Shown piece after piece: positions 17,746 through 26,226 of a stretch of DNA of 64,000 bases. The stretch spans positions 124,001-188,000 of the forward strand of contig NZ_FQYQ01000002.1 in NCBI RefSeq assembly GCF_900141825.1, in the 5' to 3' direction. Each line of letters begins with the position of its first letter. The first letter of the stretch is position 1. Both the position numbers and the translations under genes were made by a program. Origin of the DNA: Pseudobutyrivibrio xylanivorans DSM 14809 (GTDB lineage Bacteria > Bacillota > Clostridia > Lachnospirales > Lachnospiraceae). The notes beneath the pieces are model-generated. The model did not search any database and was not told the origin of the DNA. It was given only the letters and a program-made list of their open reading frames with translations.

Positions 17746-17784
17746 TTGACAGTGCCTCCTGGTATGTTTATACTAGGAGGTACT
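17746..17784 (+). promoter_or_regulatory. Strong sigma-A promoter overlapped by a 15-bp inverted repeat
   Basis: TTGACA (17746-17751), 17 bases, TATACT (17769-17774) is near consensus. The same bases form an inverted repeat: AGTGCCTCCTGGTAT (17751-17765), loop GTTT, ATACTAGGAGGTACT (17770-17784). All 15 pairs form in RNA, counting two G-U. On read-through from the chemoreceptor it could act as a weak terminator. On DNA it could be an operator. Confidence 0.75.
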
Positions 17785-17825
17785 TTAATACTTTTAAGCA
17801 CTAAAGCAACCGGAGGACCACATAA

Positions 17826-18803
17826 ATGAAAAAAGAAATATCTAAGCTTTTAGAGGTAAGAGAGAGCGTCAGAGTTGTTGATGCAACTTTACGTGATGGA
17901 GGTCTTGTAAATGATTTTTATTTTACAGATGAATTTGCAAAGGCTCTTTATCTTACAAATGTAAAGGCTGGAGTTGACTATATGGAAATGGGCTACAGAG
18001 CCGATAAAGAGCAGTTTGATGAGGATAAATTTGGTCCTTGGAAGTTTTCATCTGATGATTATATTAGAAAAATCGTTGGTGATAACGATACAGATTTAAA
18101 GCTTGCTATTATGGCTGATGTAGGAAGATGTAATTACAAGGAAGATATTCGTCCAAAGGCTGAAAGTCCTGTGGATTTAATTAGAGTTGCTACATATCTT
18201 CATCAGCTTCCAGGAGCTGTTCAAATGATAGAGGACGCATATAATAAGGGCTACGAGACTACCTGTAATATTATGGCTATTTCTACAGCTTCTATGGAAG
18301 ATATCAAATCAGCCCTTGATATTGTTTGTCAGACACCAATTTCATGTATTTATATAGTAGATAGTTATGGTTCACTTTATCCAGAACAGACAGAGCGTAT
18401 AGCTGATATGTACTACGAAATCGCATCAAAATATGGTAAGCGTGTGGGAATGCATGCTCATGATAATCAAAAGCTTGCATTCGCTAATACCATAGAGGCA
18501 GTTGGAGATAATGTTGATTATCTTGATGCTACATATTGCAGCATGGGACGTGGTGCAGGAAACTGTGCAATGGAGCTTCTTTTAGGATTTTTAAAGAATC
18601 CTAAGTATAAAGAAAGATATGCCATCAAGTTTGTAGAGGACTTTATGCTTCCTCTAAAAGAGCAGGGAGTTGTATGGGGCTACGATATGCAGTACCTTAC
18701 AACTGGTCTTTTGAATCAACATCCAAGGACTGCTATAGAGTTTACTAAGCAGGGCAGAAAGGATTACTTTGCTTTCTACCAGGAGATGCTGAATTTAGAT
18801 TAA
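17826..18803 (+). CDS. HMGL-like aldolase-family (DRE-TIM metallolyase) protein
   Basis: This 325-residue TIM-barrel protein has VDATLRDGGLVNDF near residue 20 (the DRE-TIM metal and substrate motif), MHAHDNQ near 215 (metal His pair) and a Gly-rich GRGAGNC. This matches the aldolase/acyltransferase superfamily of isopropylmalate synthase and 4-hydroxy-2-oxovalerate aldolase. It lacks the LeuA regulatory domain. The reaction is unknown. Such genes often sit near polysaccharide or sugar-acid genes, which fits the glycosyltransferase beside it. Its own promoter with an inverted repeat lies just upstream, and GGAGG precedes the ATG. Its stop is four bases from the stop of the convergent gene, with no terminator between. 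Confidence 0.7.
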   Translation: MKKEISKLLEVRESVRVVDATLRDGGLVNDFYFTDEFAKALYLTNVKAGVDYMEMGYRADKEQFDEDKFGPWKFSSDDYIRKIVGDNDTDLKLAIMADVGRCNYKEDIRPKAESPVDLIRVATYLHQLPGAVQMIEDAYNKGYETTCNIMAISTASMEDIKSALDIVCQTPISCIYIVDSYGSLYPEQTERIADMYYEIASKYGKRVGMHAHDNQKLAFANTIEAVGDNVDYLDATYCSMGRGAGNCAMELLLGFLKNPKYKERYAIKFVEDFMLPLKEQGVVWGYDMQYLTTGLLNQHPRTAIEFTKQGRKDYFAFYQEMLNLD

Positions 18804-18807
18804 TAAT

Positions 18808-19962
18808 TTATAGTGCGCTTAATAGCTTTTTTGCTATTTCAGTCCAGGTGTGGTTTTTTGATGCTACTTCAAAACCGGCCTGGGCTATTTTTTTGAGCTT
18901 ATCCAGGTCTTTTAAATTCTCGTCTACTATAAATGTAGATTCATCTATATCTTTCAGGTCGTAGAACAGTATATTGTCCCCATGTTTATATTCATTTCTA
19001 AGCAAAGTGGTAGGGTCGGTGAGAGTGACGGCGCCATTTAGCTGGGAAGAGAAGACTCTGTCGTGGCTTCCGGCTTTGAAATTTGGCATGATATTTACAG
19101 AGATTTTTGCTTTCGTAAATACGGTAAATGTGAGATTGAAAGGAATCTCTCTGTGAATGGTGGCATGCTTAAGTGGAAGCTCCTCCCAAAGGGCTCCAAA
19201 AAGGTGCAGTTCATGTTCACATTTATCCAGGGCTTCTACAAGTTTCTTTCTATTTAGACAACGAACATAGGCGTCAGCTAAATAGAAGGTTTGAGTATGC
19301 AGAGGCTTATCGAGATTTATATAATCATAGATTTCCGTTTCAGATAGCGTATCAACGGCCTCTTCTATAGTAAGGTCGCTGTCAGATTTAAGCATTTCTA
19401 TCAGCTCATAGACTGTCTTAGCAACAGGCACTGGCATTTTATTAATAGCAGTTTCAAGTCTTTCTGGAGCAGTATATGTTCCAGAAAACAGAATATCGTA
19501 TTTACGGTTATTAAATTCATCCCAGTCTATTTTTTCTTTGCCAAAGGCAAGTTCGCCTGTCATAGGGGTGACTGTAACGGATTTAATGTGAGGATAATAT
19601 TTCTCGATATATTTTTTGTGATTATCATCAAGACATACTACATGAAAATTTTTAAGCTTATGCTTTAGGGAATCATGATGATATAAAGGATGATCCAAAA
19701 TGAAATCAAAAAATGGGGCATCTACATGATCTAAGAAATAAGAATCATCATCCATCAGAGCTCTTGGTAAATCAGAATTAAAATCAATCATTGCGTCAAA
19801 ATGCTTACCAACATATTGCTCTAAATCATCCAATTGATTTTCATCGACTTTAAAGTATTCTACTGAGTGACCAAGGCTAGTAAGAGCATTGCCCAGAGAG
19901 TCTCCAAAATATAGATAAGAGTTGTAGCATACTGTTTTCATTTCAAAGATAAGAAAGTTCAT
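18808..19962 (-). CDS. Glycosyltransferase family 1-like (CgeB-type)
   Basis: This protein of about 384 residues resembles CgeB/GT4-like glycosyltransferases. It has an N-terminal Rossmann-like half with conserved LGNALTSLGHSVEYF and a C-terminal half containing ISVNIMPNFKAGSHDRVFSSQLNGAVTLTD, the region where donor nucleotide is usually held. It probably modifies a surface glycan or protein. The longest frame begins at 19980, but GGTGAGG (19972-19978) is placed for the ATG at 19962. Acceptor and donor cannot be told. It is divergent from the phosphopantetheinyl transferase gene and convergent with the aldolase gene. Confidence 0.65.
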   Translation of the reverse strand: MNFLIFEMKTVCYNSYLYFGDSLGNALTSLGHSVEYFKVDENQLDDLEQYVGKHFDAMIDFNSDLPRALMDDDSYFLDHVDAPFFDFILDHPLYHHDSLKHKLKNFHVVCLDDNHKKYIEKYYPHIKSVTVTPMTGELAFGKEKIDWDEFNNRKYDILFSGTYTAPERLETAINKMPVPVAKTVYELIEMLKSDSDLTIEEAVDTLSETEIYDYINLDKPLHTQTFYLADAYVRCLNRKKLVEALDKCEHELHLFGALWEELPLKHATIHREIPFNLTFTVFTKAKISVNIMPNFKAGSHDRVFSSQLNGAVTLTDPTTLLRNEYKHGDNILFYDLKDIDESTFIVDENLKDLDKLKKIAQAGFEVASKNHTWTEIAKKLLSAL

Positions 19963-20016
19963 AGCTAAAAACCTCACCAATTGTTCATAATTTGTTCCCC
20001 ATATTTACTTTAAAGT

Positions 20017-20047
20017 TTAACATACTTTATACCCACTATGTTATACT
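20017..20047 (+). promoter_or_regulatory. Extended -10 promoter of the sfp-type gene
   Basis: TG-t-TATACT (20039-20047) with TTAACA at 20017-20022, spacing 19. The gap between the divergent genes is only about 110 bases. Confidence 0.5.
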
Positions 20048-20073
20048 TTGTATAAAGAGAGAAAGGGGAATCT

Positions 20074-20730
20074 ATGATTAAAGCGGCTGCATACAATTGC
20101 GAACCACTACAGAATCCATTTATCTTTGATGAAGTGTATGACATGATTAGTCCTCAGCGTAGGGCGCACGTTGATGAAGCTAAGACACTTAAAGGAAAGT
20201 GTGAGCGACTTGGTGCCTCTCATCTTTTGGAAAAGCTTTTATGGGAGAATCATATTCAAAGACCTTACGTTTATGCAAACACTTCTCAGGGAAAACCAAT
20301 TTTCATACAGCCAAAGAATGTTGATTTTAGTATCAGTCATGCAGATTTTTTTGCTGTGGCAGCTATTTCAGATAAGCCGGTAGGTATTGATGTGGAAAGA
20401 ATCAGGCCATATGATCCGGATTTGGTTAAGAGATTTTTTACAAAATATGATTTAGAACTTTTAGAATCGGTAAAAAGAAGCGAGGTAAACAAGAAGTTTA
20501 CTGAGGTTTGGACCTTCAAGGAAGCCACCTGCAAGATGATGGATCGCCCGCTGATGCAGGTACTGCAGTGGGTGGATTACAGTGAATACTGTGATTGCGA
20601 AAAAGGCAACGTGGAATGGACCAAGCAGGGCTTCGAGTTCAGAGATTATTACATTACACTTTGTTATGAGGACAAGAGACAGCCTATTCAGATGGGCTTG
20701 TACAATCCGTATGATGGGAAGTACTACTAA
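20074..20730 (+). CDS. 4'-phosphopantetheinyl transferase, Sfp type
   Basis: This 218-residue enzyme moves the phosphopantetheine arm of CoA onto a Ser of carrier proteins. The motifs are clear: FSISHADFFAV, VGIDVERIRPYD (Mg-binding Asp and Glu) and FTEVWTFKEATCKM (the WxxKEA motif). The length fits the Sfp group rather than AcpS (~120). No fatty-acid, polyketide or nonribosomal synthetase gene is near, so its carrier protein is not known from this window. It is monocistronic: own promoter before, terminator overlapping its last codons after. Confidence 0.85.
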   Translation: MIKAAAYNCEPLQNPFIFDEVYDMISPQRRAHVDEAKTLKGKCERLGASHLLEKLLWENHIQRPYVYANTSQGKPIFIQPKNVDFSISHADFFAVAAISDKPVGIDVERIRPYDPDLVKRFFTKYDLELLESVKRSEVNKKFTEVWTFKEATCKMMDRPLMQVLQWVDYSEYCDCEKGNVEWTKQGFEFRDYYITLCYEDKRQPIQMGLYNPYDGKYY

Positions 20731-20750
20731 AGAACTAGTACTTCCTTTTT
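20717..20750 (+). terminator. Terminator overlapping the sfp-type stop codon
   Basis: GGAAGTACT (20717-20725) and AGTACTTCC (20737-20745) form a perfect 9-bp stem, then five T. The stem begins inside the coding sequence before TAA 20728-20730. Confidence 0.85.
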
Positions 20751-20786
20751 ATTTAAATATGATTTAAATAAGATTTCAAATAATTA

Positions 20787-20814
20787 TTGACATATACGTT
20801 GTTTGTGATAGAAT
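20787..20814 (+). promoter_or_regulatory. Promoter and short leader of ilvN-ilvC
   Basis: TTGACA, 16 bases, TAGAAT, with an extended TG before the -10. The leader holds a small hairpin, CTTCAC-agta-GTGAAG (20831-20846), just before the ribosome site. It is too short for a T-box. Confidence 0.7.
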
Positions 20815-20865
20815 TCTATTTAGTTTCATGCTTCACAGTAGTGAAGTGGAAAAGGAGTATAATTT

Positions 20866-22423
<1,558 letters not shown>

Positions 22424-22431
22424 AGTCTAAG

Positions 22432-22470
22432 AAAGCCACTGATACGCTTTTGTTACCGGTGGCTTTTTTT
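22432..22470 (+). terminator. Intrinsic terminator after ilvC
   Basis: AAAGCCAC (22432-22439) pairs with GTGGCTTT (22459-22466), then T to 22470. The stem also lies just past the stop of the convergent AP2-like gene. Confidence 0.9.
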
Positions 22471-22476
22471 ATATCT

Positions 22477-23286
22477 TTATGCTTCTCTAAAGTTTTTGTT
22501 TCTGAAAAACTTGTATAGATGTGAAGATATTTTTATTTCTGTGTAAATGTCTGCGTATTCCCTTGGTGAATATTCGCTTACGAAATTCGTAGGGAATTTG
22601 CGAGTCATTCCACGTGATTTACAAAGGTCTACGGCTTTATTGTACGCGATGGCAGCCTTTGCTTCGGAAGAATATCTTCCCACTATAAAGTCTCCATTGA
22701 GATGTATTTTGGCAACGTATTTTACCTTGCCTTTTTTTTCTTCTTTTGAGACACCGTGATATTTGTTAACAAGAATGATATTGGAATATCGTAAATCCGT
22801 ATCATCTCCATTGGCAAATTTATAATCACGATCCTTTACACTATATGGCTTGATTCCATATCTACTGAGAATGTTGTACTGCATTCCGTAATCGCTCACA
22901 AACATGTGGCCTCCACGGTTCTGTATCTTGTGAGTCGAGTAGTAGAACAAGTCATCATTATCAAATTTAAGGACTGTAGATGGGTCCAAATAATAAACAA
23001 AGTAATTTCGATGAAGGTAAACAGGGTTTTTAATGTAAATGTTATTGTCCCTGTAATTAATAAGAGTTACACATTTTTCAAATGGTAATTCTTTTATTGA
23101 ATTCTGATAGGAAAGTAAAGTGATTTTTTTATCCTTTAGAATTTTCCACGCTTCTTTATAGGCGCGATTACATTGAGCCTCGGTGTTAAAGCTTCCGATG
23201 CTGATGTGCTTACCATTGTAGGTTATGTTACCTCGATAATAGGTAGTGCCATTCTTACGTGTTGCTTGATAAACTCCAGGCTTCAT
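22477..23286 (-). CDS. AP2-domain protein with degenerate HNH-like middle
   Basis: This 269-residue basic protein has two AP2-like DNA-binding segments. One is at ~4-50 (GVYQATRKNGTTYYRGNI, then SIGSFNTEAQCNRAYKEA). The other is at ~177-225 (YHGVSKEEKKGKVKYVAKI, then VGRYSSEAKAAIAYNKA). Between them, NGDDTDLRYSNIILVN resembles the Asn-rich end of HNH homing endonucleases of the AP2 type, but the expected DHIDG-like His motif is not visible. It may be a former mobile-intron-type endonuclease now used only for DNA binding. A good GGGGAGG site supports the start. It is alone on this strand between ilvC and azlC. Confidence 0.6.
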   Translation of the reverse strand: MKPGVYQATRKNGTTYYRGNITYNGKHISIGSFNTEAQCNRAYKEAWKILKDKKITLLSYQNSIKELPFEKCVTLINYRDNNIYIKNPVYLHRNYFVYYLDPSTVLKFDNDDLFYYSTHKIQNRGGHMFVSDYGMQYNILSRYGIKPYSVKDRDYKFANGDDTDLRYSNIILVNKYHGVSKEEKKGKVKYVAKIHLNGDFIVGRYSSEAKAAIAYNKAVDLCKSRGMTRKFPTNFVSEYSPREYADIYTEIKISSHLYKFFRNKNFREA

Positions 23287-23354
23287 ATTGTTTGCCTCCC
23301 CGTGTTCTTAATTATTATTGTACACTTTTGAGAAAATGAAAGTATTAAAAAACT

Positions 23355-24086
23355 ATGAATAATTCTATGATTAGCACCAAAACATTAGCTTATAGAGAGG
23401 GTACCAAAGACGGTGTTCCAATAGCACTGGGATATTTCGCTGTGGCCTTTTCTCTTGGCATTCTTGCGAGAAATGCAAATTTCACTCCGCTGCAGGGATT
23501 TATCAATTCATTTTTGAATCATGCCAGCGCAGGAGAGTATGCAGTTTACACTGTTGTGGCTGCCGGGGCCAGCTATGTGGAAATGGCCATTATGACTTTA
23601 GTTGTAAATGCAAGATACCTGCTTATGTCCACAGCTCTCAGCCAGAAATTTGATTCTAAGACATCCATGCTTCACAGAATGTGTGTAGGCTTCACTGTGA
23701 CTGATGAATTATTCGCAATTACGATAAAACGACCGGGTCATATTGAGCCCTTCTATAATTACGGAGCTTTTATTATAGCTGCTCTTGGCTGGTGTTTTGG
23801 AACCTCCTGCGGAATCATTGCAGGAGAACTGATGCCATTGAGACTTGTCAGTGCATTTTCAGTTGCATTGTATGGAATGTTTTTGGCCTGCATCATGCCT
23901 GAGGCTAGAAAGCACAGAATTGTAGCAGTATTGATTATCATTAGTTTTGTTCTAAGTTATATTGCATCGAGAGTATCGCTATTTGCAGGCATTTCTTCTG
24001 GAACTAAAACTATTATTCTTACAGTAGTTATTGCATCTATTGCTGCTATAGCATTTCCACATCCGGAGGAAGAGGACGATGACTAA
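23355..24086 (+). CDS. azlC: AzlC family branched-chain amino acid exporter, large subunit
   Basis: This 243-residue membrane protein has several hydrophobic segments and the family-typical start GVPIALGYFAVAFSLGILAR followed by SFLNHASAGEYA and NARYLLMSTAL. Together with AzlD it exports branched-chain amino acids and their analogues. The stop overlaps the azlD start by eight bases, indicating translational coupling. No clear Shine-Dalgarno site precedes either ATG 23355 or ATG 23367. Closeness to ilvN-ilvC suggests an overflow function. Confidence 0.88.
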   Translation: MNNSMISTKTLAYREGTKDGVPIALGYFAVAFSLGILARNANFTPLQGFINSFLNHASAGEYAVYTVVAAGASYVEMAIMTLVVNARYLLMSTALSQKFDSKTSMLHRMCVGFTVTDELFAITIKRPGHIEPFYNYGAFIIAALGWCFGTSCGIIAGELMPLRLVSAFSVALYGMFLACIMPEARKHRIVAVLIIISFVLSYIASRVSLFAGISSGTKTIILTVVIASIAAIAFPHPEEEDDD

Positions 24087-24384
24087 AACATACATTTATA
24101 TATTGGTAGCAGGTATAGTTAGTACCATTATCAGAGTGCTCCCAGTAACAGTATTTAGAAAACCTATAAAGAATCGCTTTGTAAGGTCATTTCTTTATTA
24201 TGTGCCATATGTGACACTTGCAGTCATGACTTTTCCAGCCATCATTGATGCCACACAAAGTAAAATATCAGGAATATTTGCACTTGTCTGCGGCACCATA
24301 GCAGCCCTGCTGAATCAGAGTTTATTCAAGGTAGCCTGTATCTGCTGTGCAGTAGTGTTTATAAGTGAATTAGTTTTATGTTAA
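24079..24384 (+). CDS. azlD: AzlD family branched-chain amino acid exporter, small subunit
   Basis: This 101-residue protein has three to four membrane segments, with the family pattern RVLPVTVFRKPI and FLYYVPYVTLAVMTFPAI. It is the small partner of AzlC. An in-frame GAGGAAGAGGACG stretch in the end of azlC serves as its ribosome site. A terminator follows at once. Confidence 0.85.
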   Translation: MTKTYIYILVAGIVSTIIRVLPVTVFRKPIKNRFVRSFLYYVPYVTLAVMTFPAIIDATQSKISGIFALVCGTIAALLNQSLFKVACICCAVVFISELVLC

Positions 24385-24394
24385 GAAAATCTTA

Positions 24395-24424
24395 GGTCCA
24401 GCTTTTAAGGCTGGACCTTTTTTG
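24395..24424 (+). terminator. Intrinsic terminator after azlD
   Basis: GGTCCAGC and GCTGGACC form a perfect 8-bp stem, then six or more T. It lies directly before the palindrome array. Confidence 0.92.
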
Positions 24425-24426
24425 GA

Positions 24427-24814
24427 TTTTCAATATATGGGAGTTTAGGTTCTGTATTGAAAAAAAATAGAGGGGATTTTCAATATAGAAGAGTATATTT
24501 TCTATATTGAAAAAAATAAGAGGATATTTTCAATATAGAGTAGATTTGTTTGTATATTGAAAAAATGTGGGTGGAAATTTTCAACAGAGAAAAGAAATGT
24601 TCTTATATTGAAAAAATGAGCAAATTATTTTCAACAGAGGAAGAAAAAGTTCCTATATTGAAAATCCAAGAGATATATTTTCAATAGAGGAAGAAAAAGT
24701 GCCTCTATTGAAAATCCAGGAGATATATTTTCAATAGGGAAAGAAAAAGTGGCTATATTGAAAATCTAGGGAATTTATTTTCAACAGAATAAGATATCAT
24801 CCATATATTGAAAA
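24427..24814. repeat. Array of eight 37-bp palindromes at a 50-bp period
   Basis: Units start at 24427, 24477, 24527, 24578, 24628, 24678, 24728 and 24778. Each is a 13-base left arm (TTTTCAATATAGA or near), an 11-base loop, and a 13-base right arm (TCTATATTGAAAA or near). Spacers of 13 bases (one of 14) are themselves related and purine-rich, so the whole 50-bp block was duplicated. Unit 2 has perfect arms. Unit 6 also has perfect arms but with two paired changes (TTTTCAATAGAGG with CCTCTATTGAAAA). Units 4, 5 and 8 carry CAACA in the left arm only. The array fills most of the 606-base gap between azlD and chvE. It contains no gene and is unlike CRISPR because spacers are short and similar. 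Confidence 0.92.
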
Positions 24815-24849
24815 TCCAGATATTTTTATATTACTGGAAAAAGAATATG

Positions 24850-24874
24850 TGAAAATTCTGTGTGTAGAATTTCA
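24850..24874 (+). promoter_or_regulatory. Dyad upstream of the chvE promoter
   Basis: TGAAAATTCT, six bases, AGAATTTCA: near-perfect twofold symmetry with one extra A. It lies 24 bases upstream of the likely -35, a place for an activator or repressor of the sugar transporter. Confidence 0.4.
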
Positions 24875-24897
24875 AAGATTTAACATAGAATTTTATA

Positions 24898-24926
24898 TTT
24901 TAAACAAATATGAGAGCTGATAATAT
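24898..24926 (+). promoter_or_regulatory. Probable chvE operon promoter
   Basis: TTTAAA, 17 bases, TAATAT with an extended TG at 24918-24919. The leader then has a GCCCAA/TTGGGC hairpin (24943-24960) without a T run, and a strong AGGAGGAGAAGGA ribosome site. Confidence 0.45.
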
Positions 24927-24990
24927 CTAAATATAGTAAAAATGCCCAAGGGGTTTGGGCTGTAAACACAAATTTTAGGAGGAGAAGGAA

Positions 24991-26130
24991 ATGAAAAAAA
25001 GAGTTCTTAGTTTAATGCTCACTGCGGTGATGGCTATGGGATTAGCAGTTGGATGTGGACCTGCTGATACAGGTGCTCCAGCCGACACAGCAGCAGATGC
25101 TGCTACAGAGACAACAGATGAAGGTGGCTCAGCAGCTTCTACAGGAAAGAAGGTCGCAGTAGCAATGCCTACACAGTCTTCTGAGAGATGGATTAATGAT
25201 GGTAGCAACATGAAGGAAAAGCTTGAGGCTCTTGGCTATGAAGTAGACCTTCAGTACGCTGAGGATGATGTACAGGCTCAGGTTTCTCAGATTGAAAACA
25301 TGATTGCTGCAGGTGCTGATTGCTTAGTTATCGCAGCTGTTGATTCATCAGCTCTTGTAAACGTAGAGGCACAGGCAAAGGAAGCTGGTATTCCTATTAT
25401 CGCTTATGATCGTCTTCTTATGGACACAGATGCTGTTAGCTACTATGCAACATTCGATAACAAGGGTGTTGGTACAGCAATTGGTAAGTACATTGAGGAG
25501 TCTAAGGATCTTGCAAATGCAACAGATTCTTATACAATCGAGTTCTTCATGGGCTCTCCAGATGATAACAACGCTGTAATGCTTTACAACGGACTTATGG
25601 AAGTTCTTCAGCCATATCTTGATAATGGAACATTGGTATGTAAGTCAGGCAGAACATCTTTCGAGGATACATGTATTCTTAGATGGTCTCAGGAAGGTGC
25701 TCAGAAGAACTGTGAAGATTATCTTACAGGTTTCTATGCTAACGACAAGTTAGATATCTGCGCTACAGCTTTTGATGGTTTCGCTTATGGATGTAAGGCA
25801 GCTCTTGAGGGAGCAGGCTACAAGGTAGGCGAGGATTGGCCACTTATCACAGGCCAGGATGCTGAGCTTATGGCTACAAAGAACATCATTGCTGGTTCTC
25901 AGACAATGTCTATCTACAAGGATACACGTCTCCTTGCTGACAAGTGCGTAACAATGGTTCAGGCAGTTCTTGAAGGCACAGAGCCAGAAATCAACGATAA
26001 AGAGCAGTATGACAATGGAAAGCTTGTAGTTCCTTCATACCTCTGCACACCTGTTGCAGTTGATAAGGACAACTACAAAGAAATCATTGTAGATGGTGGT
26101 TACTATACAGAAGAGCAGTTAGCAGACTAA
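24991..26130 (+). CDS. chvE: Multiple-monosaccharide ABC transporter substrate-binding lipoprotein
   Basis: This 379-residue protein has a lipoprotein signal peptide (GLAVGC, lipid Cys 22), a linker rich in Ala, Asp and Thr, and a type I periplasmic-binding fold. The start VAVAMPTQSSERWINDGSNM, the middle LDICATAFDGFAYGCKAALEGAGY and the end VVPSYLCTPVAVDKDNYKEI are typical of ChvE/XylF-like sugar receptors for xylose, glucose, galactose or arabinose. The codon bias suggests high expression. It begins the operon with the ATPase and permease genes. A REP-like hairpin after it may let it be made in excess. Confidence 0.9.
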   Translation: MKKRVLSLMLTAVMAMGLAVGCGPADTGAPADTAADAATETTDEGGSAASTGKKVAVAMPTQSSERWINDGSNMKEKLEALGYEVDLQYAEDDVQAQVSQIENMIAAGADCLVIAAVDSSALVNVEAQAKEAGIPIIAYDRLLMDTDAVSYYATFDNKGVGTAIGKYIEESKDLANATDSYTIEFFMGSPDDNNAVMLYNGLMEVLQPYLDNGTLVCKSGRTSFEDTCILRWSQEGAQKNCEDYLTGFYANDKLDICATAFDGFAYGCKAALEGAGYKVGEDWPLITGQDAELMATKNIIAGSQTMSIYKDTRLLADKCVTMVQAVLEGTEPEINDKEQYDNGKLVVPSYLCTPVAVDKDNYKEIIVDGGYYTEEQLAD

Positions 26131-26144
26131 TTAGTAAATCATTT

Positions 26145-26207
26145 ACACCTCATCAGTCAGCTCCGCTGACAGCTTCCCCTCAAGGGGAAGCCTGATGGGG
26201 TGTTTTT
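26145..26207 (+). repeat. REP-like three-way-junction hairpin between chvE and mmsA
   Basis: An outer stem ACACCTCATCAG (26145-26156) with CTGATGGGGTGT (26192-26203) encloses two hairpins, TCAGC-tcc-GCTGA and GCTTCCCC-tcaa-GGGGAAGC. TTTTT follows. It can act as a partial terminator or as an end that protects chvE mRNA. The clover-like form and G/C content differ from other terminators in the window and suggest a dispersed repeat family. Confidence 0.8.
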
Positions 26208-26226
26208 ATAAGAAGGAGAAGTTAAT

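Noticed and set aside
20731-20865. T-box leader before ilvN
   Set aside because: Only about 50 bases lie between promoter and start codon, too short, and no T-box sequence is seen.
24427-24814. Palindrome array as CRISPR
   Set aside because: Repeats are internally symmetric and diverged, spacers are 13-14 bases and similar to each other, and no cas gene is near.
24427-24814. Palindrome array as serial terminators
   Set aside because: The stems are A/T-rich and the azlD terminator already precedes them. Eight in a row at fixed phase would not be needed.
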